A stretch of DNA of 64,000 nucleotides from Eutreptiella sp. 'Long Island Sound 2002'. Lineage: Eukaryota; Euglenozoa; Euglenophyceae; Eutreptiales; Eutreptiaceae. Below, in pieces: positions 38,524 through 50,287 of the stretch. A program made the position numbers and the translations under genes. The DNA is taken from the NCBI GenBank assembly GCA_964036045.1, contig OZ038398.1:26851309-26915308 (forward strand). The letters are read 5' to 3'. The notes beneath the pieces are model-generated. The model was not told the DNA's origin and searched no databases. It saw only the letters and a program-made list of their open reading frames with translations. Every line of letters starts with the position of its first letter. Positions within the stretch are counted from its first letter, which is position 1.

Positions 38524-38822
38524 CGTACCGTGCGCTGTGCGCGCGCTGTGCACGCGCTGTGCGAAAAGTTGGCTGTTCTCCACCACCGGGAGTTCGGTAG
38601 GTTCAGAAGATTGAAAGGACGTCATTGAATGGCTGCTGCAGTGGACGGGGCTATAAGGGGCAGAATTTAGGTCCCTGGGACCCATGGCAAGCATCAGATG
38701 TTTGAATTTTTGAGTTTTGAATTGATTGTGCATGATTCCGCAGGTGGTTTTCAGGCTTGTTACCTGGATAATCACCGTAATAATTGGCGCTGTGCCCGCG
38801 CTGTGCCCGCGCTGTGCGAAAA
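38524..38822 (+). repeat. Two clusters of CGCGCTGTGC decamers
   Basis: 38524-38567 and 38790-38820 each carry three tandem CGCGCTGTGC-like units ending in GCGAAAA. They are 255 bp apart and in the same orientation. Confidence 0.7.
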
Positions 38823-39039
38823 CGCCCCCAAGGGGGGAGGAGGTTTGTACCGCATCTGTCATGCAGTCTAATACCTGCATCTGCTTCACCCTCGTCCCCC
38901 CCCCCCCCGCCTGGGGGTGGTGGTAGACCGGAATTGTGCTGCACCACACCCTACACACGGCACTGGCCTTCTGCATTGGTTTCGTACAGGCTGCCCCGCC
39001 CCTCACCCATGGTTTGAGCCCCTCTGCCCCTTTTCACAG

Positions 39040-42000
39040 GCCTGCAAACCAGGGCCGCCGTGACCATCACTGGCCACCCGCGCCCCCCACCCGTGGCCCC
39101 CATCCCGTTCGGACCGGCCCGCGCCCGCGCACTCCCGCCGCTCCACATGGTCCGCAATATTGATACACCGGAGGCTCTCATCTTCTACGGCGTCCGCACG
39201 GTTTTTGCCGCCGACAATGCGCTGCGTCGAGGCGTGGCCCGGCTGGTCGCTGAGGCTGCGGAAGTCGGCACCCGGTGCATCTTGTTGACGGAGCAGACCC
39301 CCGGGGCCGACGCCGAGGCACTGCTCGCGGCGTGCGCGGCCCCGGACCTGCCTCAGGATCTGTACGTGTTCGCTGCGGCTCAGCCGGCGTGGCACGCCCC
39401 GAACCCGGGCGCACTGATCAGCGCGACCGAGGCTGTGGAGGTGCAGCCGGAAGGGTTTGGGGGGAGCCACGGCTTCGGGAAGCGGCCGCCGGAGCAGCCC
39501 CGGCCCCCCCTTCCGAAGCACTGCGTCGTGTTCGTGCAGGGGGCACGCAGCCGCCGGCGGTGCGTGGCTGCCCGGCAGGCGGGCATGAGGGTGCTCTGCG
39601 TCGAGAGCCCGGAAGGCGAGGAGGCAGAGGTACTGTGTTCCACCCGGTGCTGACCACCCGCATCTGTTCTGCAAATCTTGTTGCCTCCTCTTCTCATGTT
39701 GGGCGTTCTGATTTGGGCCCCACTCAGGCCTGCCTTTGGAGGGGGCGTTCTCCCCCAGCCCCCACCTTCGGGCACAACTGTCAGTCCCGCCCCAACCGCT
39801 TTGACCCGCCCCAGTGCCCTCCAACCGATTAGCAACCGCCCGCACGACTACCGCAACCGCTTTCCAGCTGCTCTTGACCCCTCCCTTCAGCCCTCCTCCC
39901 CCTCGAGCGCAGCCCTGGCCCCGATGCCACACGTAAGTGACAGATGAGGGAAACCTCCTTCCTCCCGGTGTGGAGCAGCACAGCGTTGGAGAAACAGGGG
40001 GTTTGGAGCACGGGGGCTGCTCCCGGCCAGGACCCGACCCCAAGGGGGGGGGGGATGTCACACAAGGGGGACCCCCCCCCCTCCCTCTACAGACCCCAAA
40101 ATGGTTGCATGGAACAATGGGTTTTGTGGGCGCCGGAGATTTTGTTTTAGGCATACGGCAGGGGGAAATTTTTTGTTTGACCCTATGTGTCTACACTCAA
40201 AATAGTCAGAATTTTGTAGAGAATTCAAAAATGGATAAAAAACACAAAAAAAGGATTACCCCGACCCGACCTCCGGGTCAGACCTTGGCTGATGGGAGCC
40301 TAAGGTGATGGGCAATTTTTTTTGAAAATTTTTTTTATCCCAGTTGTGTAAATTCAAAATGATCAGCGCGTCATGGGGATCATTTTGAGGTATGTATGTT
40401 GGGGTACCCACCGACCCCCCCAGGGAGCCTGGCGGCTGACCGCCCCACCCGCCGACCCCCAGGGTTTGGGTCAACCAGGGGGGGGGGGGGGGGGGAGTTC
40501 CCCCCACCCTTACAACCCCCCAAACAGTTGCACACCCCTCGGGGTCACACATTGCAGCAGCCCCCGTGGGTTGGAGCTGGCTTCATGATTGTGCGACTGG
40601 CGGGCCTTGGGCGCTGAAGGACTGCGACTCCAAACCATCCCCTGTATTTTTCCTTTGATACAACAGCATCCGACTGCATTTTTTCACGCCCCTGTGTTTC
40701 TGCACAATAATGTCCTGGTCAAGAATCTGCATGAGCCGCCGTCAGTGTCGGTGAGGCGCAAACCTCTCACCTTTTCGGTCAGTGACAAAGGGGACTGAGG
40801 GGAACCTGCTGGACCAAATGTGTGTTGAAGAGGGAGACGAGAGGAAGTGCGAACCGCGGTGGCAAAAGTGGTGACTGGCCACTGGAAAAGTGGTTGGAGG
40901 CAAATCGGGTGCTACAAAACGGTTGGAGCGGGTGGGGCGGAGCCGGGACTCAGTCCCGAAGGATAAAGCTGGGGGCAGAAATGGGACTGCAGCAATTGGT
41001 GGCGTCATGGCATTGTCCCATTTCCTCTCATTTCCTCTCATTTCCTCGCATTTCCTCCCATTTCCCTGTCTCTCATTTTCCTCCCGTTTTCCAAGGCACT
41101 GCGCTAGCCGACAAATCGGCTAGTGTTGGCTAGTCAAGATTTTTCCAGTTTTCCATTCAGCTAGTTCGGCTAGTGACGTTTTCTTCATTTTTCTTAATGG
41201 GTTTTCTATGTTTACATGGGTTTTCTGCCCGCCTTGTCCATGGGCATTGGCCCAATTTCACCAATGAGTGCATATGGGCCACAACATTGCATGTATTTTT
41301 GGGTTTGTCCTGATTTCCTCCATTTTTCCATTTTTCCATGCATGGAAGTACGTGTCAAAGCATTTGTAGTTTTCCAAGCAAGCCCGAATCTGTGACCCTC
41401 GGCAAATTGCAACCTTGTCTGCTGCAATTGAGGATTTCCCTCATGTTTTCCCCTCTGACCAATGCCAGGCAATTGTTGACAGCGGTGAATGGCGCTTGTT
41501 TAGGGAGAATGTAGTGGTTGATAGCCGCGATTTCGACATTTTGCAATGGTGCGAAGGCATGTCTACACGCCTGCCTCTCATATATAAATGTGTAAGACGC
41601 ACTCTCAGCGTGCCACACACTTCCTGCGATGTAGAAAGAAGCTTTTCAGTGTGGAAGCATGTGCGCTTCGACAAGCTGCATAACATGCAGGAGGGCACCA
41701 AGAAGGCTTATGGTGCACTGTTGCTTGTGGTTCCATTCTTTTTCATTTCCCCCGTTTTTGTCCATTTCACCCCATCCCCCCCCATTTCCCCCATTGTCCG
41801 CCATGTTCCCCCATATTTCCATTTTTCCCATTTTTCCAAGCCTCTGCGGCTAGTTGGCAAGTTCGGCTGCGGCTAGCACGGATGCCTGGTTTTCCTCCCA
41901 TGTCCCTCTCGTTTCCGTCGTCCCGTTTTCTTGCCGTTTCCTTCCCATCTTCCTCCCATTTCCACCATTTCCCCTGCCCATTGATGGTTTTTCCACGAAT

Positions 42001-43240
42001 CTCCTGCCAATGCCATTCCCTTTTCCTTTGCCATTTTGTATCCATTTGTCCGGTCTGCAGTATGTATGCTCATGGTTTCGGAGGAGTTCATTGCGAAGGC
42101 TTGCTTTTGCAGTATGAAATCGGCACCAAGTGGGTGCAGCGTGTGTTTGCATTCATTGCAGTGAGTTATGCCATTCCGGGTGTTGCTTGTGCCTGCCACA
42201 TGTGATGTCTTGTGCAGATGCAGGTGTTAGGGTTGGTGTTGCGAGCCAAGCTTCTGGCTTGGTCAACAAATCTATGGCCCCGCTGCTTGTGACGGGAACC
42301 GCTTGCCATCTTGGGGATGTATTGGGGATAGGTTGCAGCCCAGAGCCAACAATACCCCTAAAACCAATGCCTGTTGTACAACCCCCCCCTTTTGCGCACC
42401 GCCCTTGTGCAAGCACCGCCTCCTGGTGAAACCGTCGTTTTCTGTGCCTTTGGTGGTGCCTGCGCGAGGGGTGGGGAGGGCTTAGTGCTTGTGTTCGATG
42501 GTGATGCGCTGTAGGGTCAAGGGGCTTTGAGGTTCGCCGAATTAGGGGGAGGGTTGGCCACACCAACGAAAATCTGTGTTTGTCGGCACCCTAAGTAGGG
42601 ATACCTAAAAACGAGGAAAGGCTTTTCTGGAGACGTCTATGTGCAGCCTCCACCTCCAACCCCACCGCCCGTGCTGCCCCTCCACACCCTCACTCCCCCA
42701 GGGATGTATTAGAGCGGCTGACAACCATAGAAGAGGGGGGGCGGACCCCCCCTCCCTGGACCCAGATTTCATTGGAAAAAAATGAAATATTGATTTGGGC
42801 TATTTTTGTTACACAAACTTTCGGGTTCCAGACCCCTCCCCCTCCTCTCTTCTAATAAGTGCTTGCACACCCCTTTGCCGCTTCCTACTGCCGCATGCTA
42901 ATGCTGCCAGGACGAGGAGGCAGACGACGTGGCAGACGCCGTGATCGACTCCCTTGGGGAGCCCGAGGACTGGGACGGGTACGGCGGCGTGGTGACGCTC
43001 ATGGATGTGGCCACGCCGGGGTCCTACTGGCTGAATCCCCCTGTCCCCCGGGATGAGAACAGCAACGCTGTCAACCCCCGGGAGCTTATGGAGGCCGTCG
43101 TACCGGCGGAGCCAGGCCCAGCAGTGCAAGAGCAGGAGGAGCTGGCGCCTGCAGAGGACGCAGAGGAAGAGCTGACTGCGGAGGAGCTGGCCGTTTTGGC
43201 AGATATGGACATAGCACCGCGTCGCCGTCCAAGGCCTTGA
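39040..43240 (+). CDS. HAD-like domain protein, C-terminal two exons; catalytic acids apparently lost
   Basis: Exons 39040-39629 and 42911-43240, with acceptors CCTTTTCACAG and CTGCCAG, donor GCAGAG|GTACTG, phase 0. The region VFAADNALRRGVARLVAEAA, then RCILLTEQT, then HCVVFVQGARSRRRCVAA, RQAGMRVLCVES and DAVIDSLGE follows the helix/motif II/motif IV order of plant and algal HAD (haloacid dehalogenase) hydrolases. In active members the segment before the Ala-Ala-x-x-Ala-Gly-Met helix is FEDS-like. Here it is VQGARS, and no DxDGT nucleophile motif is visible in either exon. This may be a pseudoenzyme or scaffold. The last 70 residues are acidic and end in an Arg/Pro tail. The 3281-bp intron holds a hAT element. 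Confidence 0.65.
41000..41085. repeat. CATTTCCTCT-type short tandem repeat
   Basis: CTCATTTCCT decamers repeat around 41029-41080 next to the hAT insertion. Similar CATTTTCC-rich stretches flank the other side (41750-41840, 41895-41990). Confidence 0.7.
41094..41888 (+). mobile_element. hAT-type DNA transposon remnant with terminal inverted repeats
   Basis: Left end AGGCACTGCGCTAGCCG (41094) matches the inverse of the right end CGGCTAGCACGGATGCCTG (to 41888). GTTTTCCA lies before the left end and GTTTTCCT after the right end, a good 8-bp target duplication with one mismatch, as expected for hAT. Further GGCTAG motifs lie just inside both ends. The element is about 0.8 kb and sits in the last intron of the HAD-like gene, in sense orientation. 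Confidence 0.7.
41360..41735 (+). pseudogene. hAT transposase C-terminal dimerisation domain fragment
   Basis: About 115 residues: DPRQIATLSAAIEDFPHVFP, then an acidic helix, then LPLIYKCVRRTLSVPHTSCD, VERSFSVWKHVRFDKLHNM and GALLLV. The P..Y...R..L..P.....VER.FS...........L..... pattern is the hATC domain. Only the C-terminal part of a transposase is present, so the element is not autonomous. Confidence 0.7.
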
Positions 43241-46200
43241 GGGCCTAAAGGGCAATGCCTGGGACCCAGCGTTTCGTTTCCAGGACTCCTTGCGCCGGCC
43301 AGTGGTGGCATGGCATTGGCTGGACGGGGTCCGCTGCCTGGCCTCCATGGTGATCTATCGCACTTGTCTGCTGCTGCCCTTCCCTTTACCTTCTTGCCAA
43401 TCAAAACGTGCACACTGGTGCAGGGATTTGGATGCCCTATCCCAACACCCGCAGCACAGTGGCAGCTGATGTGTTGGCTGCGGTTGGTTTGCAGTGAAGC
43501 CGCGTGTGGCGCTCGGTCGACGGATGGCGGTGCTCTGTTTGAGTATTGCGGTAGCTGCTGCACCCTCGGCCCTTGGCCATCAGCCTACCCTTCCCTGAGT
43601 GCCCATTAAGGGCTCGCGGTTGATTGAACGCAACCGTTCCTTGTTTTTACCCTTTCCCCACTTGCTTTTCCTGCCGTTGCCACCCCTTGGGATGAGGAAA
43701 GCAGACCTTTTGGCTCGGGTAGTTATTGCCTTGCGGACAGGGTATGCCCATCGGCAAACGTTTGGAAACAATGTTTCCAGACAAAGCAATGGTTGCTGAT
43801 ATTTGGTCACATGGTGCACAGACAGCGGCCACCAGATTTTACACTTCTAGCCCCTATGTCCACGCAAAAGGGACGGACGACGGTCCCAATGGGCTCAAAA
43901 TGCAGCCTCCCGCTGAGCGCGCGAGGCTGGCGGCCACCGGTCACAAGTAAATCACCGCCACATGGCGGGGCATAGGAGCGGGATGTGACATAAAATGGCA
44001 TGGGGACGCACCCGGGGGTGGGCCCCAGGGATGCGTTGGAAGGGGAGGGGCCCAGAGCGGGGGGTCAGGGGCAGTTAGGACGGCATTTGCGTGAGTTGGC
44101 CAACTGGTTCGGAGGCGCTGCGCGGAAGCGACAAAAGCCTTCGTGTTCTCTATTCCCCAGAGGCTGATCTGTTTGTTGACATGCCGCCGGCTGGCGCTTG
44201 AGGCATGCATTTGTTTCAGGACCCATACCACTTGACTGAAGAGAACATGTTGGTGCAGTGCCATGGGCAGCACCCATGTCCCTCAGAGGGAGCATCTCAG
44301 TCCAGTCACACGTTACGGCAGCGTCACCTTGTGCCCCCCTTTACATGGATCCCTCTTCGACGATCTTATGCACTTATGCACCGCCGTGCACATGCAAAAT
44401 CAACAAAGCCCCGTATCCCATCACCGCAAGGGTTCTTTGTAGGATTGTACGTTGTGCATGGGTCATGCGCCACAGGGATGGTCCAGTGGTCGGGATGCTA
44501 CCACCACAAGTACCACAGGTCAGAAAAATATATCCAGAAAGCAATGGTTTGTGGGGGCATTCGAACATGGCTCGAACTTGCATGCAGCACATATGGGGTC
44601 CCCACTGGTCAGCATACTCCGTGACGCATTCTTGTTTCCGGCATAAAAGGACAAGGCTGCGTTTGGGCAAAGAGGGGGCTTACTGAAACAGAAGTGGAGG
44701 TTCAGGAGCTTTTATCAGGATCAATGGGATCACAAATACACCAAAGAAGAAACGCCACAGCCATGGAAATGTGTTTGTGACCTGAAACATAAACCCTGCG
44801 TTCAGACATTGCAATCCGTGCCGCTCGAGATGCAGAGGCTTCTCATGTCTTTAGCAGGACGCTCGCTTCGACCCTCCTGTTGAAGCTGGTGCAACCATTT
44901 TGGTCACGGGCGCAAAGTTCACCGGGGGGATTTATATATTTGGATGCAGATCTCACACAGATTGCATCCCCTTTGAAGGAAAATGGCTGTTGCCCCCCTT
45001 CATGCAGCCCTTTCGCTGTCGTCACATCCGACATGATCTTGGCTGGGCCATAATCGCTTTCCAGAAGGTGGCAAAGTTGGTGTTTTCCTGCGCTTTCATG
45101 GGAGTCATTTCCTGGGGAGGGTCGCAAACCCTCAACGGACGTTGTGTGCCTTCACTGTGTTGTCTTTTTTTCAAGACAGACGGTCTTTCGCATTACATTT
45201 GCGTCTCACCGAGTTGCAGTGACGCAATGTTGCCTATCCGCATTTCTTGTTCACCTTGTAACAGAGCCAATTTCTTTCGCAGTCTCCTTCTCCCGGACGG
45301 CTGACACAAGCAACTGCAGTCCGCAGTTGACTAATCGCCGTCAGCAGTTGAACCTAGAACACTGTCCGGTTGAATTTTTTCTTTGAGGCCAGGTTTTTGA
45401 CTGCCTCCACCAGTGCCCTGGAGTGCCTGTTGTGCAAGGCTGCGGTGCCGTGGCAAGGCAGCAGCAGGACCAGGACAGAGCAGACTCGGTGCCAACGCTG
45501 GAGGGAGTACGAGTAGGGACGGTCGTTGCATGATAGTTGACACCAGCTGGAGAACCATTGACCGCCGTGGGTGGCATAGATGTTGGAGGGCATGCAACGG
45601 CGTAAATGGTTGGTGGCAGAGCTGTGTGTGTGGGCCCTCGGTGTCCCGGTTCCTGGGGCTGGGATGCCTTTGGGACCTAGGTCATGGCCATGGCACATGC
45701 AGAAGTTTGGCTTGAAATGTGCATTTGCGTCTGTTCTAACAGAGACTGCGACTCAATTCCACTACGGGGTTTCATGGCAGCCGTCTGGCCTCATCGCTGC
45801 TGCCCATACGTACAATCTCTGATGGCGGCTGACGAAAATCATGAGCCCAGGGGCCGCTGCCATTGTCTTTCAGATTGCATCTGAGGGAACAAGGGGCCGT
45901 TTGCATAACGAGTGCCCACGATGCGTGCACTGTCTGTGCGTCGTGCGTAAGAAGTTCTCCTCAGCAAACGCCAGATCTCTCAATTTCTAATTGGCCTTGC
46001 GCCTGCCACCTGCATATACCTGAGACCAGTCTTTTCCTGAAGGGCTGTCCAACTGGAGCGGGGAGTGGTCTGGATGGGTTAGCAGGTGGTTATCATCAAA
46101 GATCTAACAGCCCCCATAGCCTACATAGCCATGTCCATTTTACGCCTTTTTTTTTTTAAGGCGTCGGATTCCTATTTGCTCCTTTGTTGAAAGCTGCCTG

Positions 46201-48859
46201 TAAAGGACTGCTTGGGTTTGAAGGCCAGCTGTCCATGTCATGGATGGTAGGTGGCAGGTGTGGATTTCATATCCGTGTGTTTTCTCAGGTGCAGGCTGCA
46301 CGTGGGGGGCAGTGGTGCCCAAGACAGCAGTTTTCGGATCATGAACCCCCACATTTTCAACGGCAGAAGCAAGGACAAATGGTTTTGTTGGCTCTTCTGT
46401 CAACATTGAACAACATTTGTGATATGGAAGAAATGTGATGAAGTTGGTCAAATCAACTGTGCAGCACATTACGTGAAGAACAATTTCTCCAACCTGGGTG
46501 TGCCGAATGTTCTTGCCGTTCCCGTTGGTCGTCCACCATCACTGGTTGATCGCCAACAGATGGCAATTGGCCGGCCAGTCACAAACAGCAATTGCTGACG
46601 GACCGACTCTTTGGTGAAGGTTTGGCCGAGCAGGGGACACCACCTTTTTTCTTTTTTGCTGAAGATCATGCGTATTATTGGCCTACTACTGGGCCCGGCT
46701 TCGCAGCAGCCATCCAGAGGTAACATGTTTCAGCCTTTCAGCATGGATGCTTGCCTCAGGCATGTTTGGAAGGCCTGTTGGTGGCCCTTGCAACAACAAA
46801 ATGCAGCTCCTTGTGCAGTTTGCCCAGATTACCCATTTTACCCCCACTTTATCCCGGTTCACCCTGTCCACCATGGTTGACCCCCAATCCAATTCCACGG
46901 TTCACCCCTTCATTATGCCCTGCCCTCCCCCCAAGGGATAGCCCGGGGCCAGTGTGCATGGCCCTGCAGTGATGGTTTCCCTGTCCGCATTTTCCAAATT
47001 TCACATTTCAAAACCAGCACCAGAATATGGTCTGCACTAGTGTTTCGTGATGTGCATTCTTCATTTTTTTGATTGCTGTGATCCCAAATATAGCTGCTGC
47101 AGCTGCATGAATACATTTGTAAGTGATGGTATGAAGGATGCTAGGCAACCAGCTGTTTGACCGCAAAGCAGAGTATTATCAATGTGAGGAAGTGAAACAC
47201 ATTGCGCACATCAGAATAAGCTATGCATGCAAGGGAATGACACATGGTGTGTAGTGCTGCAGAAGGATAGGCATGAAGGACGACATGGGGTAGGATGATC
47301 TGGGAACCTCCATAAGCTCAAAACATTGACATGTTTGCCATGTCCGCCCGAAGAAAGGGGCTTTTTCTGTCTGGTGCGCACCGCTCACACACGGCACAGG
47401 CGCTACCCCTTGGTCAAAAATGAGGCCTGGCGCCTGCAGGGGACTGGAGGGCCATTGGGGCAGTGGTACTGCAAATGTGATACCGCCCCTCCTTCCCCAC
47501 CACTGGTAGGCGCCTGCAAAACAGGCAGCCCCGGAGCCTTCTTTTTCCAAAAGAAAACACAAATAAATTTTCACGTGCAACTTTCTTTGCTGTTGTGGTT
47601 CATCCTCCAATTTGAGGAGGGTTTGATGCTCACCTCCCGAGGCTTTGGGAGGTATTCAAACATCTTTCGACAATCTACTGTTGGTGTTCACTGCTTGTCT
47701 GAAACCAGAATGATCAAGACCGACGTGGAGCTGAGTTGAATGGGCAGCCCTTCTGGTGTGTCACTGAACCGCAGCTCGCGTGCATACCCCTCCCAATCCA
47801 GCGGAAAGCATTGAAAAGCAAGGCCTTTACCCCCTGCGAGGGACACTTGGGACCAGCTCCATCAGAACAATGTGGCGGAGGCTGAACGAACATTATTTTG
47901 GGCTTTTTTGGGCCGAGATTCTGGGCATATACCACCACCTTGCACTGCCACACTACTGTTCAGGGACCATGTACAGACCGAGAGACGAAATTTTTTTTTG
48001 AAAATTGAGACATGATTTGGGTTACCACATGACTCCAACAACTGAGCAACCAAAAGGAAGGTGTATTTGGGCCCTGGGACTGAGATCCAGGTGACTGGAA
48101 ACCTGTTTTGGCGAAAAATCGGTCAGTTGTTGCACCAAGGCGACACAGTGCCCGCATGCAGCAGCAGAAGGAGATGGAGGAGCTACTGTGGGTCATTCTG
48201 GTTGTGGTGGTGGGATAGTTGTGGACTGGGTGCCCTGAAGCAATGACAGGTAAAGACCCCAAAACAGGTGACATTCGGACATCACTGTTGTACACTTGAA
48301 GTGACCTTGTACTACCTGCAAAAAAGCCCCTTTGATGCCAAGTTCCCGCTGCTCACAGAGCTGTTGCAGTGATGTCTCAGACTGGGGGTGCATATGGGGA
48401 ATGATACATTGCACAAAAGGTGTCTTTGAATGTAACTTAGAGTAAGATATGGTTGTGCATCGCAAGCTGTGTGTCACTACCAACGGGCCTATTGCTAGAA
48501 TTGGGTTTTGGACAAAATAGACCCCGCCCCCTCCCCTTCCAAGTCACACCCATATACCAAAACTAGATGGAGTCCAATTCAGTCAGGGAAATTGGAATGC
48601 AATGCTAATTTTTGGGACATTTTTGCTGTGCCTCACTGGTAGCATTCTTTGCACTGTTTTCACGCGCCTCGACTTTGTTGTCCAAAACCTCCACCTTTGG
48701 GAGTCAGCAGCAGAATATACCAATGGAAGATGTGACCCACGTCCATGCACAGGCACCGGACCTTGGGCATTATTCTGATTCACGTTGCAGGACCATTGAA
48801 GGCAAGTGCGACAGTTGCCAAAAGACAACTCCACACTGGAGGCAGGCGACTTTTTGCAG
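43241..48859. other. Gene-poor region
   Basis: 5.6 kb after the HAD-like gene. ORFs of up to about 140 codons exist on both strands (for example 44900-45304 plus, 46140-46469 minus, 46184-46438 plus), without recognised domains or phase-linked exons. I cannot support a gene here. Confidence 0.5.
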
Positions 48860-49403
48860 CAACAAGCACACCCTCAAGCACACCCACATTTAGCTTGACA
48901 CCATCATCTACGTCCACACCTTCATCCTCGCCCTCAACCACACCCTCAGGCACACCCTCGGTCACACCCTCAGGCACACCCTCAGGCACACCCTCAGGCA
49001 CACCTTCAGACTCAGCCACACCATCAGGCACACCCTCAGCCACGCCTTCAGCCTCAGGCACACCCTCAGCCACACCCTCAGGCACACCCTCAGGCACACC
49101 ATCAAGCACACCTACAGGCACACCCACTCCTACGCCATCATCCACACCCACTCTAACACCTTCCGCGTCACCCTCACCCACGTGTACACCCACACTCACT
49201 CCCGCAATGACGCCTTCATCAACGCCTTCAGCCACACCCTCAGGCACACCCTCAAGCACACCATCAAGCACACCCTCAGGCACACCCTCAGCCACACCTA
49301 GCTTTACACCATCACCCACGCCTTCATCGACACCCACGTCTACACCGTCATTGACGCCTTCATGCACTCCCTCCAGCACAAGCATCCAAACAGCGTTTCT
49401 GTA
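48860..49403 (+). CDS. Thr-Pro-Ser-Gly repeat exon candidate
   Basis: After a CTTTTTGCAG acceptor, the plus frame runs 180 codons of TPSGTPSATPS-like units (12-bp unit TCAGGCACACCC) to TAA at 49403. Such arrays act as O-glycosylated, mucin-like stalks in many protist and algal surface proteins. The opposite strand is also open (GVPEGVAEGV type). It could be an upstream exon of the membrane gene at 50.3 kb, but no donor with fitting phase is clear. Confidence 0.4.
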
Positions 49404-50287
49404 ACCCCTTTGCACACAAGTTCTTACCAGTATGGATGGCATCACTGCAATTTCACGAGCTGTCTACCCAAGAAACTGAGTAACCCAGAATGCATGTGCC
49501 TGAACCCAACCTTTCGTAGCTCTGCTCAACTAGTGCAGGGGCTGCTGGTTCAGTAGATGAAGCAGGTGTAGGGCAGCAATGTTTTCCAAAACTGGAGCAT
49601 TTTACCTCAGCATGGATATTTTGGAGTGGTGCACAGACTGACAGGGCCAGAAGCAGTGGTGGTTGGGGTGCTTCAGGGAGGATCATAGACAGAGGGTGGT
49701 CCATACAGCATGAGGTGCTGTTTCTGCACTTTTTGGTCCTTTTACTGCCCTTCCAAAAAGGCTTCTGGGGAACGTAGGTAATGAAGGCATGCAATTGATC
49801 CGTGTGTCGATGACTCAAGGCATATGATGCACCATGAAGTACCGGAACATCCTCTTCTCATTAGTTTTAATGCCTGGCATTGTCTTGCACGAGGAGGTCG
49901 GGTGTATTACATTACCCATCCAATCTATCTTTGTGAGATTTGCAAGTCTTGCTACCATCAGTTAGCCTGGGCAGTTGTGCATGCGTGCTAATATTTGTGG
50001 TGTGGGTTTGAGGAAGCTGAAACTTGCATGGTGATGTTGGGCACTGCAATGCACACAACATGCATATTTGGCAAACATTCATCTGATTTCATTTTCGGTT
50101 ATGTCAAAGAAAGCCGGGGTGGGGTAGGGTGGGGGGCACAAATGCCAAACATGCAACCCCATGTATTTTCCGCTTCATAAGTTTCGTTACATAAAACCTC
50201 ATTTTCTTGCTGGACTACAGCACTGCAGCAAATTGCCCCAAAGCAGTCCATTGCCTGTCCTTCCCCCGCAGTCTGTTTTCATCCGGG

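Noticed and set aside
48780-49445. Minus-strand frame (GVPEGVAEGV) across the Thr-Pro-Ser array
   Set aside because: The plus frame gives a known kind of low-complexity domain and has an acceptor at its start; the minus frame has neither.
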